Assembly (NCBI GenBank): GCA_023897205.1
Contig: JAHWDD010000005.1
Coordinates: 434,001-498,000, forward strand
Origin: Exophiala sp. HKRS030
Lineage: Eukaryota > Ascomycota > Eurotiomycetes > Chaetothyriales > Herpotrichiellaceae
Reading direction: 5' to 3'
DNA length: 64,000 nucleotides
Below the pieces are notes generated by a model that worked only from the letters and a program-made list of their open reading frames with translations, was not told the DNA's origin and searched no databases. A program made the position numbers and the translations under genes. Below, in pieces: positions 10,582 through 21,026 of the stretch (positions within the stretch are counted from its first letter, which is position 1; every line of letters starts with the position of its first letter).

Positions 10582-11578
10582 ATGGGTGCCCTCAAATACG
10601 TCGAAGAACTTCACAAGAAGAAGCAATCCGATGTCCTTCGATTCCTTCTCCGAGTCCGCTGCTGGGAGGTGAGCTTTGTCCCATGAAGAGGAACAAGATG
10701 GAAGAGAGAGGATGCAAAAGAAAAAACACAAGATATTCTCATCTCTCTGGTCCATCGTGTGGCACATTTGACCCTCCTTTTGTGTCTTGCTATACACTCG
10801 TTGAACATTTTGCTGAGAGTGCATCAATATAGCTCCGACAATTGAAAGTCATCCACCGCGCTTCCCGACCCTCTCGACCCGACAAGGCTCGTCGCTTGGG
10901 TTACAAGGCCAAGCAGGGCTATGTCATCTACCGTGTCCGTGTCCGACGTGGTGGTCGCAAGCGACCAGTGCCAAAGGGCGCCACCTACGGTGAGTAAAAT
11001 CCTGTCCTTGGCGTGCTCAGACGAGAATCTCTCCTCGGTCGCCCCAGGTCAACGCGAAACGACGAAACAAGAAGAAGAAGAAAGAACTTGAACTGACGGG
11101 TTGAATTTGCAATTTCTAGGCAAGCCTACCAACCAGGGTGTGAACCAACTCAAGTACCAACGATCCCTCAAGTCCACCGCCGAGGAGCGCGTCGGACGTC
11201 GTTGCGCCAACCTCCGGGTCCTCAACTCGTACTGGATCAACCAAGACTCCACCTACAAATACTTCGAGGTCATCCTGGTCGACCCTCAACACAAGGCCAT
11301 CCGCAGAGATCCTCGGATCAACTGGATCGTCAACCCAGTTCACAAGGTGAGTCCTGTCTTTGCTCGTCGATCATGATCGAAGGATCCGAATAGGGAAGAG
11401 ATCGGATATGCTGACAATTTTTTGTTTCCGTCCATAGCACCGCGAAAGCCGTGGCCTCACCGCGACCGGCAAAAAGTCTCGTGGCTTGGGCAAGGGTCAT
11501 GGATACAGCAAGACCACCGCAGGAAGAAGAAAGACCTGGAAGAGACACAACACCCTGTCGCTCTGGAGATACCGATAA
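10582..11578 (+). CDS. RPL15: 60S ribosomal protein L15 (eL15)
   Basis: Four exons (10582-10668, 10833-10989, 11120-11346, 11438-11578) encode 203 aa, the standard eL15 length. The sequence is unmistakable: it starts [17 protein letters not shown], carries [19 protein letters not shown] and YFEVILVDP, and ends [16 protein letters not shown]. It is very basic, as expected for an rRNA-binding protein of the large subunit near the exit tunnel. The three coding introns are 164, 130 and 91 bp, and all have GTGAG donors. Intron 3 has a TGCTGAC branch site. An additional intron lies in the leader immediately before the ATG. Confidence 0.97.
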
Positions 11579-12198
11579 ACGTATCGCAAGCACCACCACC
11601 ACCACCGGCAATAGTCCTGGCGCTTGTTGTGCGTCGGTTCGTGGCTGTGGTCATGTCATGGATGAAACATGGTTGTTCAAAACATCAGAAAAATTCACGA
11701 ATGCGGTCTTGGCCGTGGCCAGAGGGTTATCTAGCATGTGGACGAGGACAAATCGGCGTCGTGCCGCGAGCATGAGGAGTGAAGAAGGGGAATTACAAAC
11801 GCCCTTTGGGACATCTCAGCTTGCGATTGCTTTGATGCTGCATCATCATCATCAGCAGCAATCGGTCAGAAGGTCTAAATGATACCAAACCAAAAATTGC
11901 AAGCGTTTTCATTGCCCAATGTCATTTCCAAGGTCATGTTGGCTTGCTTTTACCCCACATACGGGAAGTCGTTCTTCCTTCTCTTTTTTTCCCGCTTCCA
12001 ACTAAGTGATATGAATATCGATTGTGTCGTGCTGTAGATATCCTGCGTACGAGTACACCCGAGGGCAGGCAAAATAACATTCGTCATGAACGTGTTTCGA
12101 TGTCTTCTTTTTGCACTTTTGTTGAATTGGTTTTGATACTCCGCAACTCCGGGTATATATCCCTATGTACGTATCCACGACGTCTGTGTTGTGTGCTT
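11579..12198. other. Convergent 3' region between eL15 and the 216-aa orphan
   Basis: Both flanking genes end here, so the 620 bp are probably two 3' UTRs. Open frames in it are unspliced continuations of eL15 exon 4 or composition artefacts. Confidence 0.4.
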
Positions 12199-12849
12199 TC
12201 AAGACCCCACGATTGCCTGTATGACTTCCGACGCTGCTTCGTTGTTCTTTTTCGTTCCCACCTTGGCCGCCAGTCCGGAAAGGATGATGAGGTTCAAAAA
12301 CTGTTCGTCGCAGGCCACGTTGATCTCGAACCCCTTCTCGCCCGACCCCATCATACCCGAGGATGATTTCAGTTTGGCCAGTTTCCTCCCCGACCCGTCG
12401 GAAAGTTCCAACGAAGACCCCGTCAACTGGTCCGCCTTCCACTTCAACGTCCCCGCCGGGGGCCACTGGAAACTGAAACTGAGGGAGAGTTGGTTCATCT
12501 TCATGGGGATCTTTTGGTTGTGCACTGTCAGCGCGGCCGAGTGGGACACGGACGACGTGGAGGTCGTGCCGATGAGGCCGGCCGGGTTGATGTAACCCCG
12601 GTACAGGGACACCTTGTCGCTCGAGATCATGACCGTGTACAAAGGAGGAGCGTCGACGGGGTACCCTCTCGGGTGGATGAGGGTCAAGTTGGGGTCTGCG
12701 GGACATGGTCGTAAGACGAAACGTTGGTTGCTGTCGTTGTTGTAATTCACATTGTTCGTCGTCCCCTTTGTCGGTCCCATTCCCATGCCACCCATACCCA
12801 TGGAGTCGTCCGATAGACTGTCGACCAGCTTTGATACGTAACGACTCAT
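12199..12849 (-). CDS. Hypothetical beta-rich protein, 216 aa
   Basis: This single-exon frame is not assigned to a family with confidence. Residues 1-40 are Met/Gly/Asn-rich (GMGGMGMG) and probably disordered. From residue 43 on, the pattern is of alternating hydrophobic strands (FVLRPCPADPNLTLIHPRGY, YTVMISSDKVSLYRGYI, LSLSFSFQWPPAGTLKWKADQ), ending with FEINVACDEQFLNLIILSGLAAK. That strand pattern followed by a hydrophobic C-terminal helix resembles tubby/scramblase-like barrels found in uncharacterised fungal proteins, but this is only an impression. A longer overlapping frame (12002-12886, minus) has a composition typical of a shadow. The ATG at 12849 gives the fullest product. Confidence 0.65.
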   Translation of the reverse strand: MSRYVSKLVDSLSDDSMGMGGMGMGPTKGTTNNVNYNNDSNQRFVLRPCPADPNLTLIHPRGYPVDAPPLYTVMISSDKVSLYRGYINPAGLIGTTSTSSVSHSAALTVHNQKIPMKMNQLSLSFSFQWPPAGTLKWKADQLTGSSLELSDGSGRKLAKLKSSSGMMGSGEKGFEINVACDEQFLNLIILSGLAAKVGTKKNNEAASEVIQAIVGS

Positions 12850-13573
12850 GTTGGATTTTTGTCAAAGGTCGGTGGTCTTTCGTCAACTTTGGTGGACTTT
12901 TATAACTCGATATGTACTCAATTCCTCGCTCGCGGGAAAAAATGGATATGATATAAAAAAAGGGGGAAATTCAAGTCGGAAGGTTGAATTGAAGATCGTA
13001 AAAAACTTGTTGACTCGATCGATTGTCAGGCGTTCATCAAGAGCCCTTACCTCGGGTGTGTAATGGATATGTATATATATACACAAAGTACGGAGTATAT
13101 AACCACTTGCAAGGTAAGTCAACCTCGTAGTTTCATTCTTTTAATTTTATCGGTTTAGCAAGGCAGATCCTGCCGTCACCCAAAGATCGCCATGGCCAGT
13201 ATTCACGGTTTTGCTGCGCCATGGGCTACAGGTCCAATCAAGGCACAAGAAAAGAAAAGCTGAAGCCAGCCAAGATCAACGAACGGAGAAGGGCAATCCC
13301 TTGCAGTTAAGTAGAGAGATCTTCGCAAGGCTTTGTACCATTGGACGCCTGGACGCTAAATCGCAAATGGCTCAATGCAGCGCTGTGCACCCTCAGCCTG
13401 ATGGTCCGTGCATAATGTGGCGCGACCGAGAGCGGCGCAACGTCCCCCGTTCGAGTTTCCCGACGGAATACTTTCTCGTGCTTCGTTGGGCTATATACCG
13501 CGCCCATGGTACGTTAACTCCAATCTGATAGAGGTCACCTAGAAGCGGAAGAAAAACAGAGCATGGGTCAAAG
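12850..13573. promoter_or_regulatory. Divergent promoter region before the Zn2Cys6 regulator
   Basis: The 724-bp gap lies between two divergent starts. It contains one exact TACGGAGTA (13089-13097) next to a TATATATA stretch at about 13072-13080. No coding exon is apparent. Confidence 0.4.
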
Positions 13574-15371
13574 ATGCCGGGAGTTCCGTCCGGACGAGGC
13601 TGCGATGCATGTCGCACGCAAAAGAAAAAAGTATGAAACTCTCTCTAAAAATCAAACAAAACCATACCCACCTTCCTTTGGAAGGGGGGGGGGTGTGTGT
13701 GTATGTTTGTATGTGTATGTGTAGATCCCTAACCTGTCAATTGGGTAGTGTGATCTTTCTCAACACCCTTGTCCACGATGCAAGAGGTTGAACATCCCCT
13801 GTACAGGCCAGGGTCAGCGACGATTCAAGTTTATGCATAATAACGGGGAAAAATCTTCGTCTTCCCCGCCTTCATCGAGAGAAGGGAGCGTCATATCATC
13901 AGCGACAACGAGAGGCGGCACAGATAACAGCCCTCATCAGCATAGTCAACGTCGGCCGCTGCAAGTGTCTCCACACTTCGCGACGATGCCCGTAAGAGTA
14001 CGTCCGGGATTGAACTGCGAGCAATCTCGACTCGCCATTTCCGTCATAGACAAGATCAAACCCACCGTCGGAATCAGGTACAACCTCGCATGGACGTATG
14101 GGGATTACCTCAACGATCTACCCCGCCGGCTCGGTACGAACGTGGCGCTGGACTCTGCGACCGAGGCCTTCTTGCTCGCCGTGAAGCGCTCCATGAACCG
14201 TCAGGAAGTGGCTGCTCCGATTGTGCTGGAGAGGTATGGTGTCGCTTTGACCGCGCTCCGGAATTGTCTGGATGATCCGGTCAAGGCTCGGGAGCCGGAA
14301 ACGCTCGGTGCGATTTTGCTCTTGATGAACTGTCAGGTAAGCACTCATTTCTTTTCGATCCTCGGAGAATCTCGACTAAGCACAACCCACAGCAATACAT
14401 TTGGTCTCCGGTCAAGCTTGGGCGTGGTCACGTCGAAGGTGCAGCTCAGATCTTGAGGTTGCGGGGTCCCCCGAAACAGGATGATCCTTTTGAGAGGAAT
14501 CTTCTGCTGTCCCTCAGAGCTGTTGTGGTAAGTTTTTCTGTGCCCGTACCTTTTCCCTATTTCCCCTCCCCAGTGGACAACAACAAACTGTTTATCTTTA
14601 CCATCAAGCTCACTTCTTTTGTCTTGTGACCTGTCACAGCTCTTCGAATCCATCTTCACCGATCGAGTCGTCTTCACGGACAAGGAATGGATCGACATGT
14701 TCGATAGGAAGCTGTACTCTCTCTCACCAGAGGGTCAAACAGTGCAATGTATGACACGATTAGCAAACATGATGAGAAAGGCAAGAACTGTCCTGGAGGA
14801 CGACAGTGCGTCCCAGTTCGAGCAAGTCGTCATCCAGCATGAGGTCCAGGGTCTTTACCAAGAGATCCAAACTGCCGTCGGCACTTTGCGAGAAAGGTAT
14901 CAGAAATACAAAGGTGATATGGCGTCCAGCGAATTTGTCTGGAATGACATGTCCGATCTCATACATTGTCATACCATACGGACGTATGCACTGGGACTCG
15001 GAATTACCGTCTTCGTCAATGAGTTGCGTATCGCCGTGTGGCCGGATCCTACAGAGATCCTGCAGGAGTCTTGTGCGCTTGCGTCGGAGATTACGAACTT
15101 GGCTAGGGAAGGTTGCCGATATAGGCCTCTTGGAAGCAGTGCCTTGGGTATTTGTCTCATCGCCGCCGAAATGGCGGCTGTTGACGACCCGATCCTCAAG
15201 GCGGATATACGAGTGTTGAGGCATGATTATGCAATGGACTATCGGGACGTGGAGTTTGAGCAGCTACCCGTCGCCGACGTCGGCACCTTGGTCTGTGGTC
15301 GTCAGTATTCTAGAGCTCTGAAGAAGAAGAATGCGGTTGTTGACTCGAGTTCGAGTTCGACTCCTGCTTGA
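13574..15371 (+). CDS. Zn2Cys6 fungal transcription factor
   Basis: Four exons (13574-13630, 13749-14336, 14393-14527, 14640-15371), all phase 0, encode 503 aa. The zinc cluster spans the first splice junction: C10, C13, then after the 118-bp intron C20, C27, C30 and C37, followed by the usual GQGQRRFKF linker. A Ser/Pro-rich disordered stretch leads to a helical regulatory domain from about residue 85 that resembles the fungal-specific transcription-factor family widespread in Pezizomycotina, with RPGLNCEQSRLAISVIDKI, LGAILLLMNCQQYIWSP and RGHVEGAAQILRLRG. The MPGVPSGRGCDAC start is characteristic. Target genes cannot be told from sequence; the neighbours are housekeeping genes. The first intron carries a G-run and a GT microsatellite. 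No residue of the cluster is missing. Confidence 0.9.
13684..13724. repeat. G10 plus (GT)n microsatellite inside an intron
   Basis: Ten G residues (13684-13693) run into imperfect TG/TATG repeats. The block lies within the intron that splits the zinc cluster of the regulator, about 25 bp upstream of its acceptor. Confidence 0.9.
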
Positions 15372-15813
15372 ACTTAGAGCTCTGGCGTCAATAGAGGTAG
15401 AGCGAGGCGTGTACGGAGCAGACATGATGGGTAAAATTCGTGTACATACGACAAGAATTGATGATGGTTTTGATACCAACTCGCTGCTAAACGGTGTTGT
15501 CAAAGTGAATTGAGAAAGAGGAATAGGTCAGGCTGTCGAGTAAATAGGACGAGGCTGAATATTTATTCCTCGAACTCAACGTCCCCCGCATTATTGCCTC
15601 AGGTTGTTTTTTTGGGCTGCTTGTCCCCGCAGAAGATTTCTTGGTCCACCAACTTTTTTTTTGGGTACGCCTACTGTACATCAACGAATACAAAATACGA
15701 GCCACCAGAGACATATTTGATTACTGCATACCCTTGTGACTCTGGGACAAGAAGTACTCGTGTGTAAGAGAGAGAGAGAGATTCAACCAAGTCCGTCAAG
15801 AGGATATCGAACC
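15372..15813. other. Intergenic region between the regulator and DPH3
   Basis: These 442 bp carry the regulator 3' UTR and the DPH3 promoter. An (AG)n tract at 15767-15781 lies 32 bp before the DPH3 start. Confidence 0.4.
15767..15781. repeat. (AG)n microsatellite in the DPH3 leader
   Basis: This uninterrupted AG repeat of about 15 nt lies just upstream of the DPH3 ATG. It is mirrored by a second GA tract at the stop codon. Confidence 0.9.
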
Positions 15814-16113
15814 ATGCCGTCCACGACCACCACCGCAGCCTCAGCCACCACCACGCTCAACTTGACGGCGGCGAAATCTTCGAGCGCGGACGTCGAAGAT
15901 GAAGACATCTACGATGAGATCGAGATTGAAGACATGACTTACGACTCGAACCTCGAAATCTACCATTACCCATGCCCTTGCGGGGATCGCTTCGAGATCG
16001 GCATCGCCGACATGCGAGACGGTCAAGACATCGCCGTGTGTCCCAGTTGTAGCCTGATGATACGGGTAATTTTCGACGAGGATGATTTGCCCGCAACAGA
16101 TGAAAAGAGTTGA
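15814..16113 (+). CDS. DPH3: Diphthamide biosynthesis protein 3 (CSL zinc-finger)
   Basis: This single exon encodes 99 aa. The CSL zinc finger has C54 and C56 ([11 protein letters not shown]) and C76 and C79 ([11 protein letters not shown]), following the family's [12 protein letters not shown] signature. Dph3 (Kti11) is an electron donor for the Dph1-Dph2 radical enzyme that modifies histidine in elongation factor 2, and it also serves Elongator-dependent tRNA wobble-uridine modification in the cytosol. The Ser/Thr/Ala-rich first 25 residues are longer than in yeast Kti11. An upstream in-frame ATG at 15736 would add 26 residues that look like leader translation, so the ATG at 15814 is preferred. 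The stop codon lies inside a GA repeat. Confidence 0.95.
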   Translation: MPSTTTTAASATTTLNLTAAKSSSADVEDEDIYDEIEIEDMTYDSNLEIYHYPCPCGDRFEIGIADMRDGQDIAVCPSCSLMIRVIFDEDDLPATDEKS

Positions 16114-16128
16114 GAGAGAGAGAGAGAG
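16112..16128. repeat. (GA)n microsatellite overlapping the DPH3 stop codon
   Basis: The TGA stop (16111-16113) runs directly into an uninterrupted GA repeat. Confidence 0.9.
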
Positions 16129-16990
16129 CGTATTTATGGAAAGGAAGCGTAATGTCAACGAGGCCCGAGTATGACAAAAATCATTCTTTGTCTGGCCCGG
16201 AGAGACAGAGAGACAACACCCCCGCTACCAAAACAACAACAAAACACACTTTTGAATAAGCGCACCGTGATGCAGAAAGTGTTTTACGGCCAGTATTGAG
16301 CATCTGTTCGAACGTACTACGGATCACGAGCGCGGGCGATACTGAAATGGAGGAAATATCTGACAGCATTACTTTGGAAAATGGCAAGATCAAGCACTCA
16401 ACTCGGGCAGCAACGGGGACAACCATGGCCAATTAGATCAAACGTACTTACTCGCTGAACGAGAGTACGGTCATTCGAGGAAGCGAATGTATGCGACAAA
16501 CGCACATCCCCACGAATGTGAAAAAAGACGTACGCACACTGCGCGGAGAAAGGACGAGAAAGTGGTAAACCTTGGAGAAGATCATCAAGTCATTTCCATC
16601 AAGAGGAGTGAGCATGGCCAACGACCACACCTATCGTCTCTTTTGTCCGGGGATGTCCATCTCAACATTTATTCATTCTTCACAGAGATTTGTGGTGAAT
16701 AAAGTCCTCGCCTACACAAGTCTTTGAGCGAAGGACCGACCATCTCTTCCCTCATAAAGTATCGAGTCAATCCGCTACACCTGAGTGCCTTTGAGCGAGT
16801 CAACAGACGAGCTGATGGACCTGTGCCCATTTTTGGGGACATCTACATACTTGCTTTTGTTCCGTACATGGCTAGTTTGACATACCTACCTTGAGCACCC
16901 AAGTAATAAAATGGTGGTCTCCAATCACATCACTTCCAAGCCTTTGATATATCCTTACAAGTCTACACTTACAAAAGTGGACTGTTCAAA
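16114..16990. other. Convergent intergenic region between DPH3 and the ASCC1-like gene
   Basis: The 877-bp gap lies between two 3' ends. Apart from the GA repeat I see no motif or coding exon. Confidence 0.4.
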
Positions 16991-18541
16991 TCATGATCCA
17001 AATATCTTCTCACCTACCGGTTTATACTCCATCCCCCAACCTTCCAATTCGGACTTTTCGGCACCCATTTTACAAATCCGTATCCTGTCAACCACAATGT
17101 CTCGTGCCCATATATAACTTGAATCTGGTGTTGTTATCGTCGAGGCCGATGGGTTTCTCTCTCGCACCGCAGCTCTATCCTCGACCGCTTTCCCATCATT
17201 AAAATATCTCAGTATATCCCTGGCGTCGACCGTCACTCCACCACCACCACCACCACCACCACCTGTGCCTCTCCCCTTTGACCTTGTCGCTTTGACGTAG
17301 ATCAAATTCGCCACCGTGGCATGTAGTACCAAAGGTCTCGTCTCCGTGACGAGTCCCGCGTCCCGGAACCTCCGACGCACGAGGTCCCCAAACGGCAACA
17401 GTCGCCCCGTGTCTTCGTCGGCGTGGGCGAAGAAGACGCGGCTGCTACTCGCGCGTGGGAAAGTGCCGAGGCCGTGGAGGGTGACGGTCAGAGTCGTCGG
17501 GCCCGGTTGTTGTTGACTCTTTGTCGCTTTTGGATCTGAAGACGTCTGAGCAGCGATGTCATCCTTGTCCAACTTCTTTGACGTAGGCGGTGGTGATATC
17601 GCTCTAGACAGGGACTCCAAAGGTTTTACAAGAATGGTTCTTGTCATTTTGATAGGACTTCCTCCATCTCTCCGTTCCTCGTCCACATGATGATCATCAT
17701 TCCTCCCCTCGTCGTCGGTTCCTGGCTCAGGTGAATGTTCCGCAGAGCCCTCGGCATTCAGACTTCTCGGACTCGTCGTCGTCCTCACACCGCGATTGTC
17801 CCCACCGACCGACTTCCCCGCTTCTGCCAACAATGCCTGATAATCAATGCCCTCTAGCAACTTCAGAGCCCTCTCCAGGTCCTTTGGGTTACTCAAATCC
17901 ATCGCTCCCAAAGTGAGATGAAAAGTTCCGGGAGGACGATGTGCGGCGGGAGGAATAAGACGGAGTGTATCGTCTCGTCTCCCGTTTCCACTTCCACTAA
18001 TCTCAGTCTCGATGTCGGTACCATGTTGTTGAGCCCGTGACTGGGTTCCGGAGTTGGACTCGGGCTCTGTAGTCGTGGCTTTTCTTCTCGCACCACCTCC
18101 GTCGATAGTCGGTGTTGTGGTGGTGGTGGTGGTGGTGGTGGTCACCGATCGGAAATAAGCCAGAGATTCGGACAACTGTGGGATCGAAGTCTCCGTGGCT
18201 AGAGGCAGACAGACAAAGTGTGTCGGCCTCTTGTTGTTGTTGTTGGATCTCGGCTTCGTCGTCCAGGGCCTACTTTTTCCCTTGGCGAAGGCATCGTTTT
18301 GCCTCGAGCCAGCGTCGTGCGTCCGTGATTGCGAACCATCCTCTGATGCCGCCATGACGGATGATCGATGCAAAGGTCGGGGTGGTCTTTTGGCAAAGGG
18401 CGGCTCTGCGGCGGTTGCAGCAGCAGCAGCAGCACCAGACCAAGTAGATGTAGCTGTTCGTACTCGTACGTCTTGGGCGGCGTTTCCGATGATGCTTTTA
18501 TAGCCCTTGCGCAAGGTGGTCGCCCCTCGCCCAATCAACAT
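16991..18541 (-). CDS. ASCC1/AKAP7-like 2H phosphoesterase-fold protein
   Basis: This is a single-exon model. The open frame begins upstream but its first in-frame ATG is at 18541, giving 516 aa. A second ATG at 18355 (MAASEDGSQ) gives 454 aa and could equally be the start. The core resembles the AKAP7/ASCC1 2'-5' RNA ligase-like fold: an opening THFVCLPLAT strand, then the two catalytic-type HxT motifs, HLTLG in FHLTLGAMDL and HAT in LHATVANLIYV. Large low-complexity inserts separate these: a poly-Thr run coded by (ACC)n, a Glu/Asp/Ser-rich segment and a nine-Gly run. ASCC1 in animals belongs to a complex for alkylation repair and transcription. The fungal role is unknown, and the KH domain of animal ASCC1 is not seen here. 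Confidence 0.75.
   Translation of the reverse strand: MLIGRGATTLRKGYKSIIGNAAQDVRVRTATSTWSGAAAAAATAAEPPFAKRPPRPLHRSSVMAASEDGSQSRTHDAGSRQNDAFAKGKSRPWTTKPRSNNNNKRPTHFVCLPLATETSIPQLSESLAYFRSVTTTTTTTTTTPTIDGGGARRKATTTEPESNSGTQSRAQQHGTDIETEISGSGNGRRDDTLRLIPPAAHRPPGTFHLTLGAMDLSNPKDLERALKLLEGIDYQALLAEAGKSVGGDNRGVRTTTSPRSLNAEGSAEHSPEPGTDDEGRNDDHHVDEERRDGGSPIKMTRTILVKPLESLSRAISPPPTSKKLDKDDIAAQTSSDPKATKSQQQPGPTTLTVTLHGLGTFPRASSSRVFFAHADEDTGRLLPFGDLVRRRFRDAGLVTETRPLVLHATVANLIYVKATRSKGRGTGGGGGGGGGVTVDARDILRYFNDGKAVEDRAAVRERNPSASTITTPDSSYIWARDIVVDRIRICKMGAEKSELEGWGMEYKPVGEKIFGS
17238..17263. repeat. (CCA)n triplet repeat coding for poly-Gly on the minus strand
   Basis: About nine tandem CCA units lie within the ASCC1-like coding sequence and are read as Gly codons on the minus strand. 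Confidence 0.85.
18116..18142. repeat. (TGG)n triplet repeat coding for poly-Thr on the minus strand
   Basis: About nine tandem TGG units lie within the ASCC1-like coding sequence, between the first strand of the fold and the first HxT motif. Confidence 0.85.
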
Positions 18542-19175
18542 TGAACTTCGACAACCAACAATAGTGGTCCCCGTATTAATGATGGTGGAACTCGAAACAT
18601 CAAAATCGTTCGAACGAGTGCATTGGGCACCAGGAATGGTCGGCAAAACTCACATTACGTGAATTGAGTCATTGCCGAGTCATCTTCGTTTTCGTGTCGA
18701 TTTTTATCAGCTGCTTTGTGGGTGAAATGTGACTCATTGTATATGGAGTAAGGAGTAGCAAAGAGGCAGAATTCAGGAATGAGACAAGGCAAGGTGATCG
18801 GGCTTAACTGGGTAACTAACAGACGAGGCTGAACGGGGCTCTCTCTAGGGGTTTTGTGCCCCAGCAATGATGCGCCTATTAGGAATGCAGTCTACTTAAG
18901 CGTCACTGCACAAGCACCCTTAAGCATCACAAAGCTTTTCCGCAACCTTTTATACAAACGCCTTCTTCGCTTTCATAGTTCTCATACCAGATACCAGTAC
19001 TGTAAGACATACAGAATACGCTTTTTAAAAACCCATATCATATAATGATGAAAAGACCTAGAAACAGCACCAGTTCTCCTTCACCCATTCAAACGCGTAA
19101 TGATACTGACCATAAACCCTGAATTATATAACCTGCTATCGTATACGTTGATTCGAACTTCCAGAAGCCCACGTT
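18542..19175. other. Intergenic region upstream of the ASCC1-like gene
   Basis: This stretch holds the ASCC1-like leader and the 3' UTR of the RTG2-like gene. It includes two degenerate GGAGTA words near 18746-18758 (TATGGAGTAAGGAGTAG). No gene was seen. Confidence 0.35.
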
Positions 19176-21026
19176 TCAATCCATAGACAACTGCTCAGCA
19201 ACAATCACCTTTACCTTCATTCCCCATCCTTCTCGTCCGCCAACCCAACGCTTTCTCTTGCCCACCTTGCTAACCCTCTTTGCGTATCCTTCAATTCGGG
19301 TCCTGCCAACGATTGGATTCTCGTCCTCGTCTTCATCATCATCTGAATCACCAACCAACTCAACCTGTTTGTCGGACCTTGGAATCGAAACTGTGAGTTC
19401 GATTCCATTTCTCTTTCCTGACTTGCCAAGATTGTCTGCAAAACGCGCAGAAAGCCACAGCTTTGGCTTCGAGCCGATGGCACCTGTCGGGTAGATCTGT
19501 CCAATCAACCAGGCCACAGTGCCAGCATATCTACACCACCAAACTTCCTCTGGTGTTAGAATATTCTCGAGGAGTCGTTTGTACTGTTCCTCTCGCGGAG
19601 GAAGTTCGCCGTCGTACCGACTTTCCAGCATCAAGGCAATCTTGGCTCGTGAGGAGTGAGACAAGCCATGCGCAGAGGCTAGAACACCACTGATCGTACA
19701 GTATAGGGCCGAGAACGAGGCCAATTCCTTGCTCAGAGTGCAATGTTGGAAACAAAGATTAGCCAGACCTTCGATGATGTGGGATGTAATCGATTCGGGC
19801 GAGACCATGCCAAACGCTGGTGGTGGCAACGCACTAAGTAGCAATCTCTTGAAGTCGCCAGCAGATGGCCGCGCAAAAGGAGCAGAGGCGACGGCGATAG
19901 GATCCTGTGCTCGTACTGATCTTGGTAAGTCTCGAAATAGTAACCCTTCTCGCACTCCTCCCTGACAGAAACGAGCTACCAGCGGCCCTCCCAGTGGCAA
20001 CGTGTTGGATAAGACATTGATCAGAAAGGCGACTGCAGGAACCTGATATCTGCGACGGTCTGAAACACGGAAGATCTTCTCCGCATTTTTGGCAACTTCC
20101 TTGAGTCTTTTGGTGTTTGTGAGCTCCTCGTTGAAGACCTTGAAGCCATTGATGATTGAGATTGGATAGTTTTGGCCATGTTTCTGCGACTCATGGAGAA
20201 GTAGATAACCCCAGCCCCGAAATCCGCCGCCCGACAAGTATAGATGCCATCCACCTTCTCTACGTGCTCGATCTGTAAGCTCTGGCGGAATTTCCAAGCT
20301 GTCCAGTGCTTCTCGGAACCTCTGACTGATCTCCTGTCTGAATTCCTCTCGAGCCTTCTCCGGGTCGGGGGATTCCTTACAATCTTCCAGCCTCTTTGTC
20401 ACCGCGGCAGCACCATAAGGGAATGACACAGCGATCTTAGGACTAGTCCTTACCATCCCGTCCTCCGAGATGATCCAGGTCAGTTGGGCACTGCCGCCTC
20501 CCAGATCCATCACAAGTCCCTTGACAGTCGGCAGACTACTTACAATACCCATGGCACCAACGTTGCCTTCTTCTTCCTTGCTCAGCATTTGAACTTCTAA
20601 TCCTGATTTCGCCTTGATATGCTGCGTAAGCTCTTTGTTGTTGAGAGCCGTCCGGGTGGCTTCTGTGGCAACGACGGAGATGTTGGCCCCTGGGACGCCA
20701 AACTCATGGCAGACAAGACTGAATCGTTCCAGCTCAGCGGTGACATTTTTAATGACGCGAAGTGGAATGGGGATTCTGTCTCCGGTTTCTGGGTCAAATT
20801 GTGCATCGTAGAGCGAAATGCCAGAACGGTCCTTGTAGATTGTCGGTAGGATTCTGGTGGTCGGAGGGGACAGGTCTGAGATCGAAAATCGGATCCCATT
20901 GCTGAACGATGCACTTTGGTCAGGGTAATTCGAAAAATACAGACACTGGATGTTGTGACACACTCACCTTCCGATGTCCACAAGGCCAACGAGATACTCA
21001 TTCTTTGCTGGATGGACCCGACGCAT
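19176..21026 (-). CDS. RTG2: RTG2-like Ppx/GppA phosphatase family protein
   Basis: Two exons, 21026-20968 and 20901-19176, are joined by a 66-bp GTGAGT intron and encode 594 aa. Splicing creates the phosphate-1 motif LVGLVDIGSNGIRFSIS, which is broken in the genomic frame. The ASKHA-type nucleotide-binding core continues with LVMDLGGGSAQLTWI (phosphate-2) and LYLSGGGFRGWG. The C-terminal half is helical and ends in an acidic patch (DSDDDEDEDE) followed by a basic tail. Rtg2 in yeast senses mitochondrial dysfunction and activates the retrograde response, and the family includes exopolyphosphatases and guanosine pentaphosphatases. In filamentous fungi the homologue is usually annotated as a retrograde regulation protein, and enzyme activity cannot be decided from sequence. 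The first ATG of exon 1 is used. Confidence 0.92.

Noticed and set aside
10669..10832. Possible snoRNA inside eL15 intron 1
   Set aside because: No RTGATGA box C was found near the 5' end; a lone CTGA is not enough.
12002..12886. 294-aa minus-strand frame overlapping the 216-aa gene
   Set aside because: It is His/Arg/Pro-rich with shadow-like composition and no secondary-structure pattern; the other frame has regular strands.
15736..15813. 26-residue N-terminal extension of DPH3
   Set aside because: It reads through the AG microsatellite and has no counterpart in the family.
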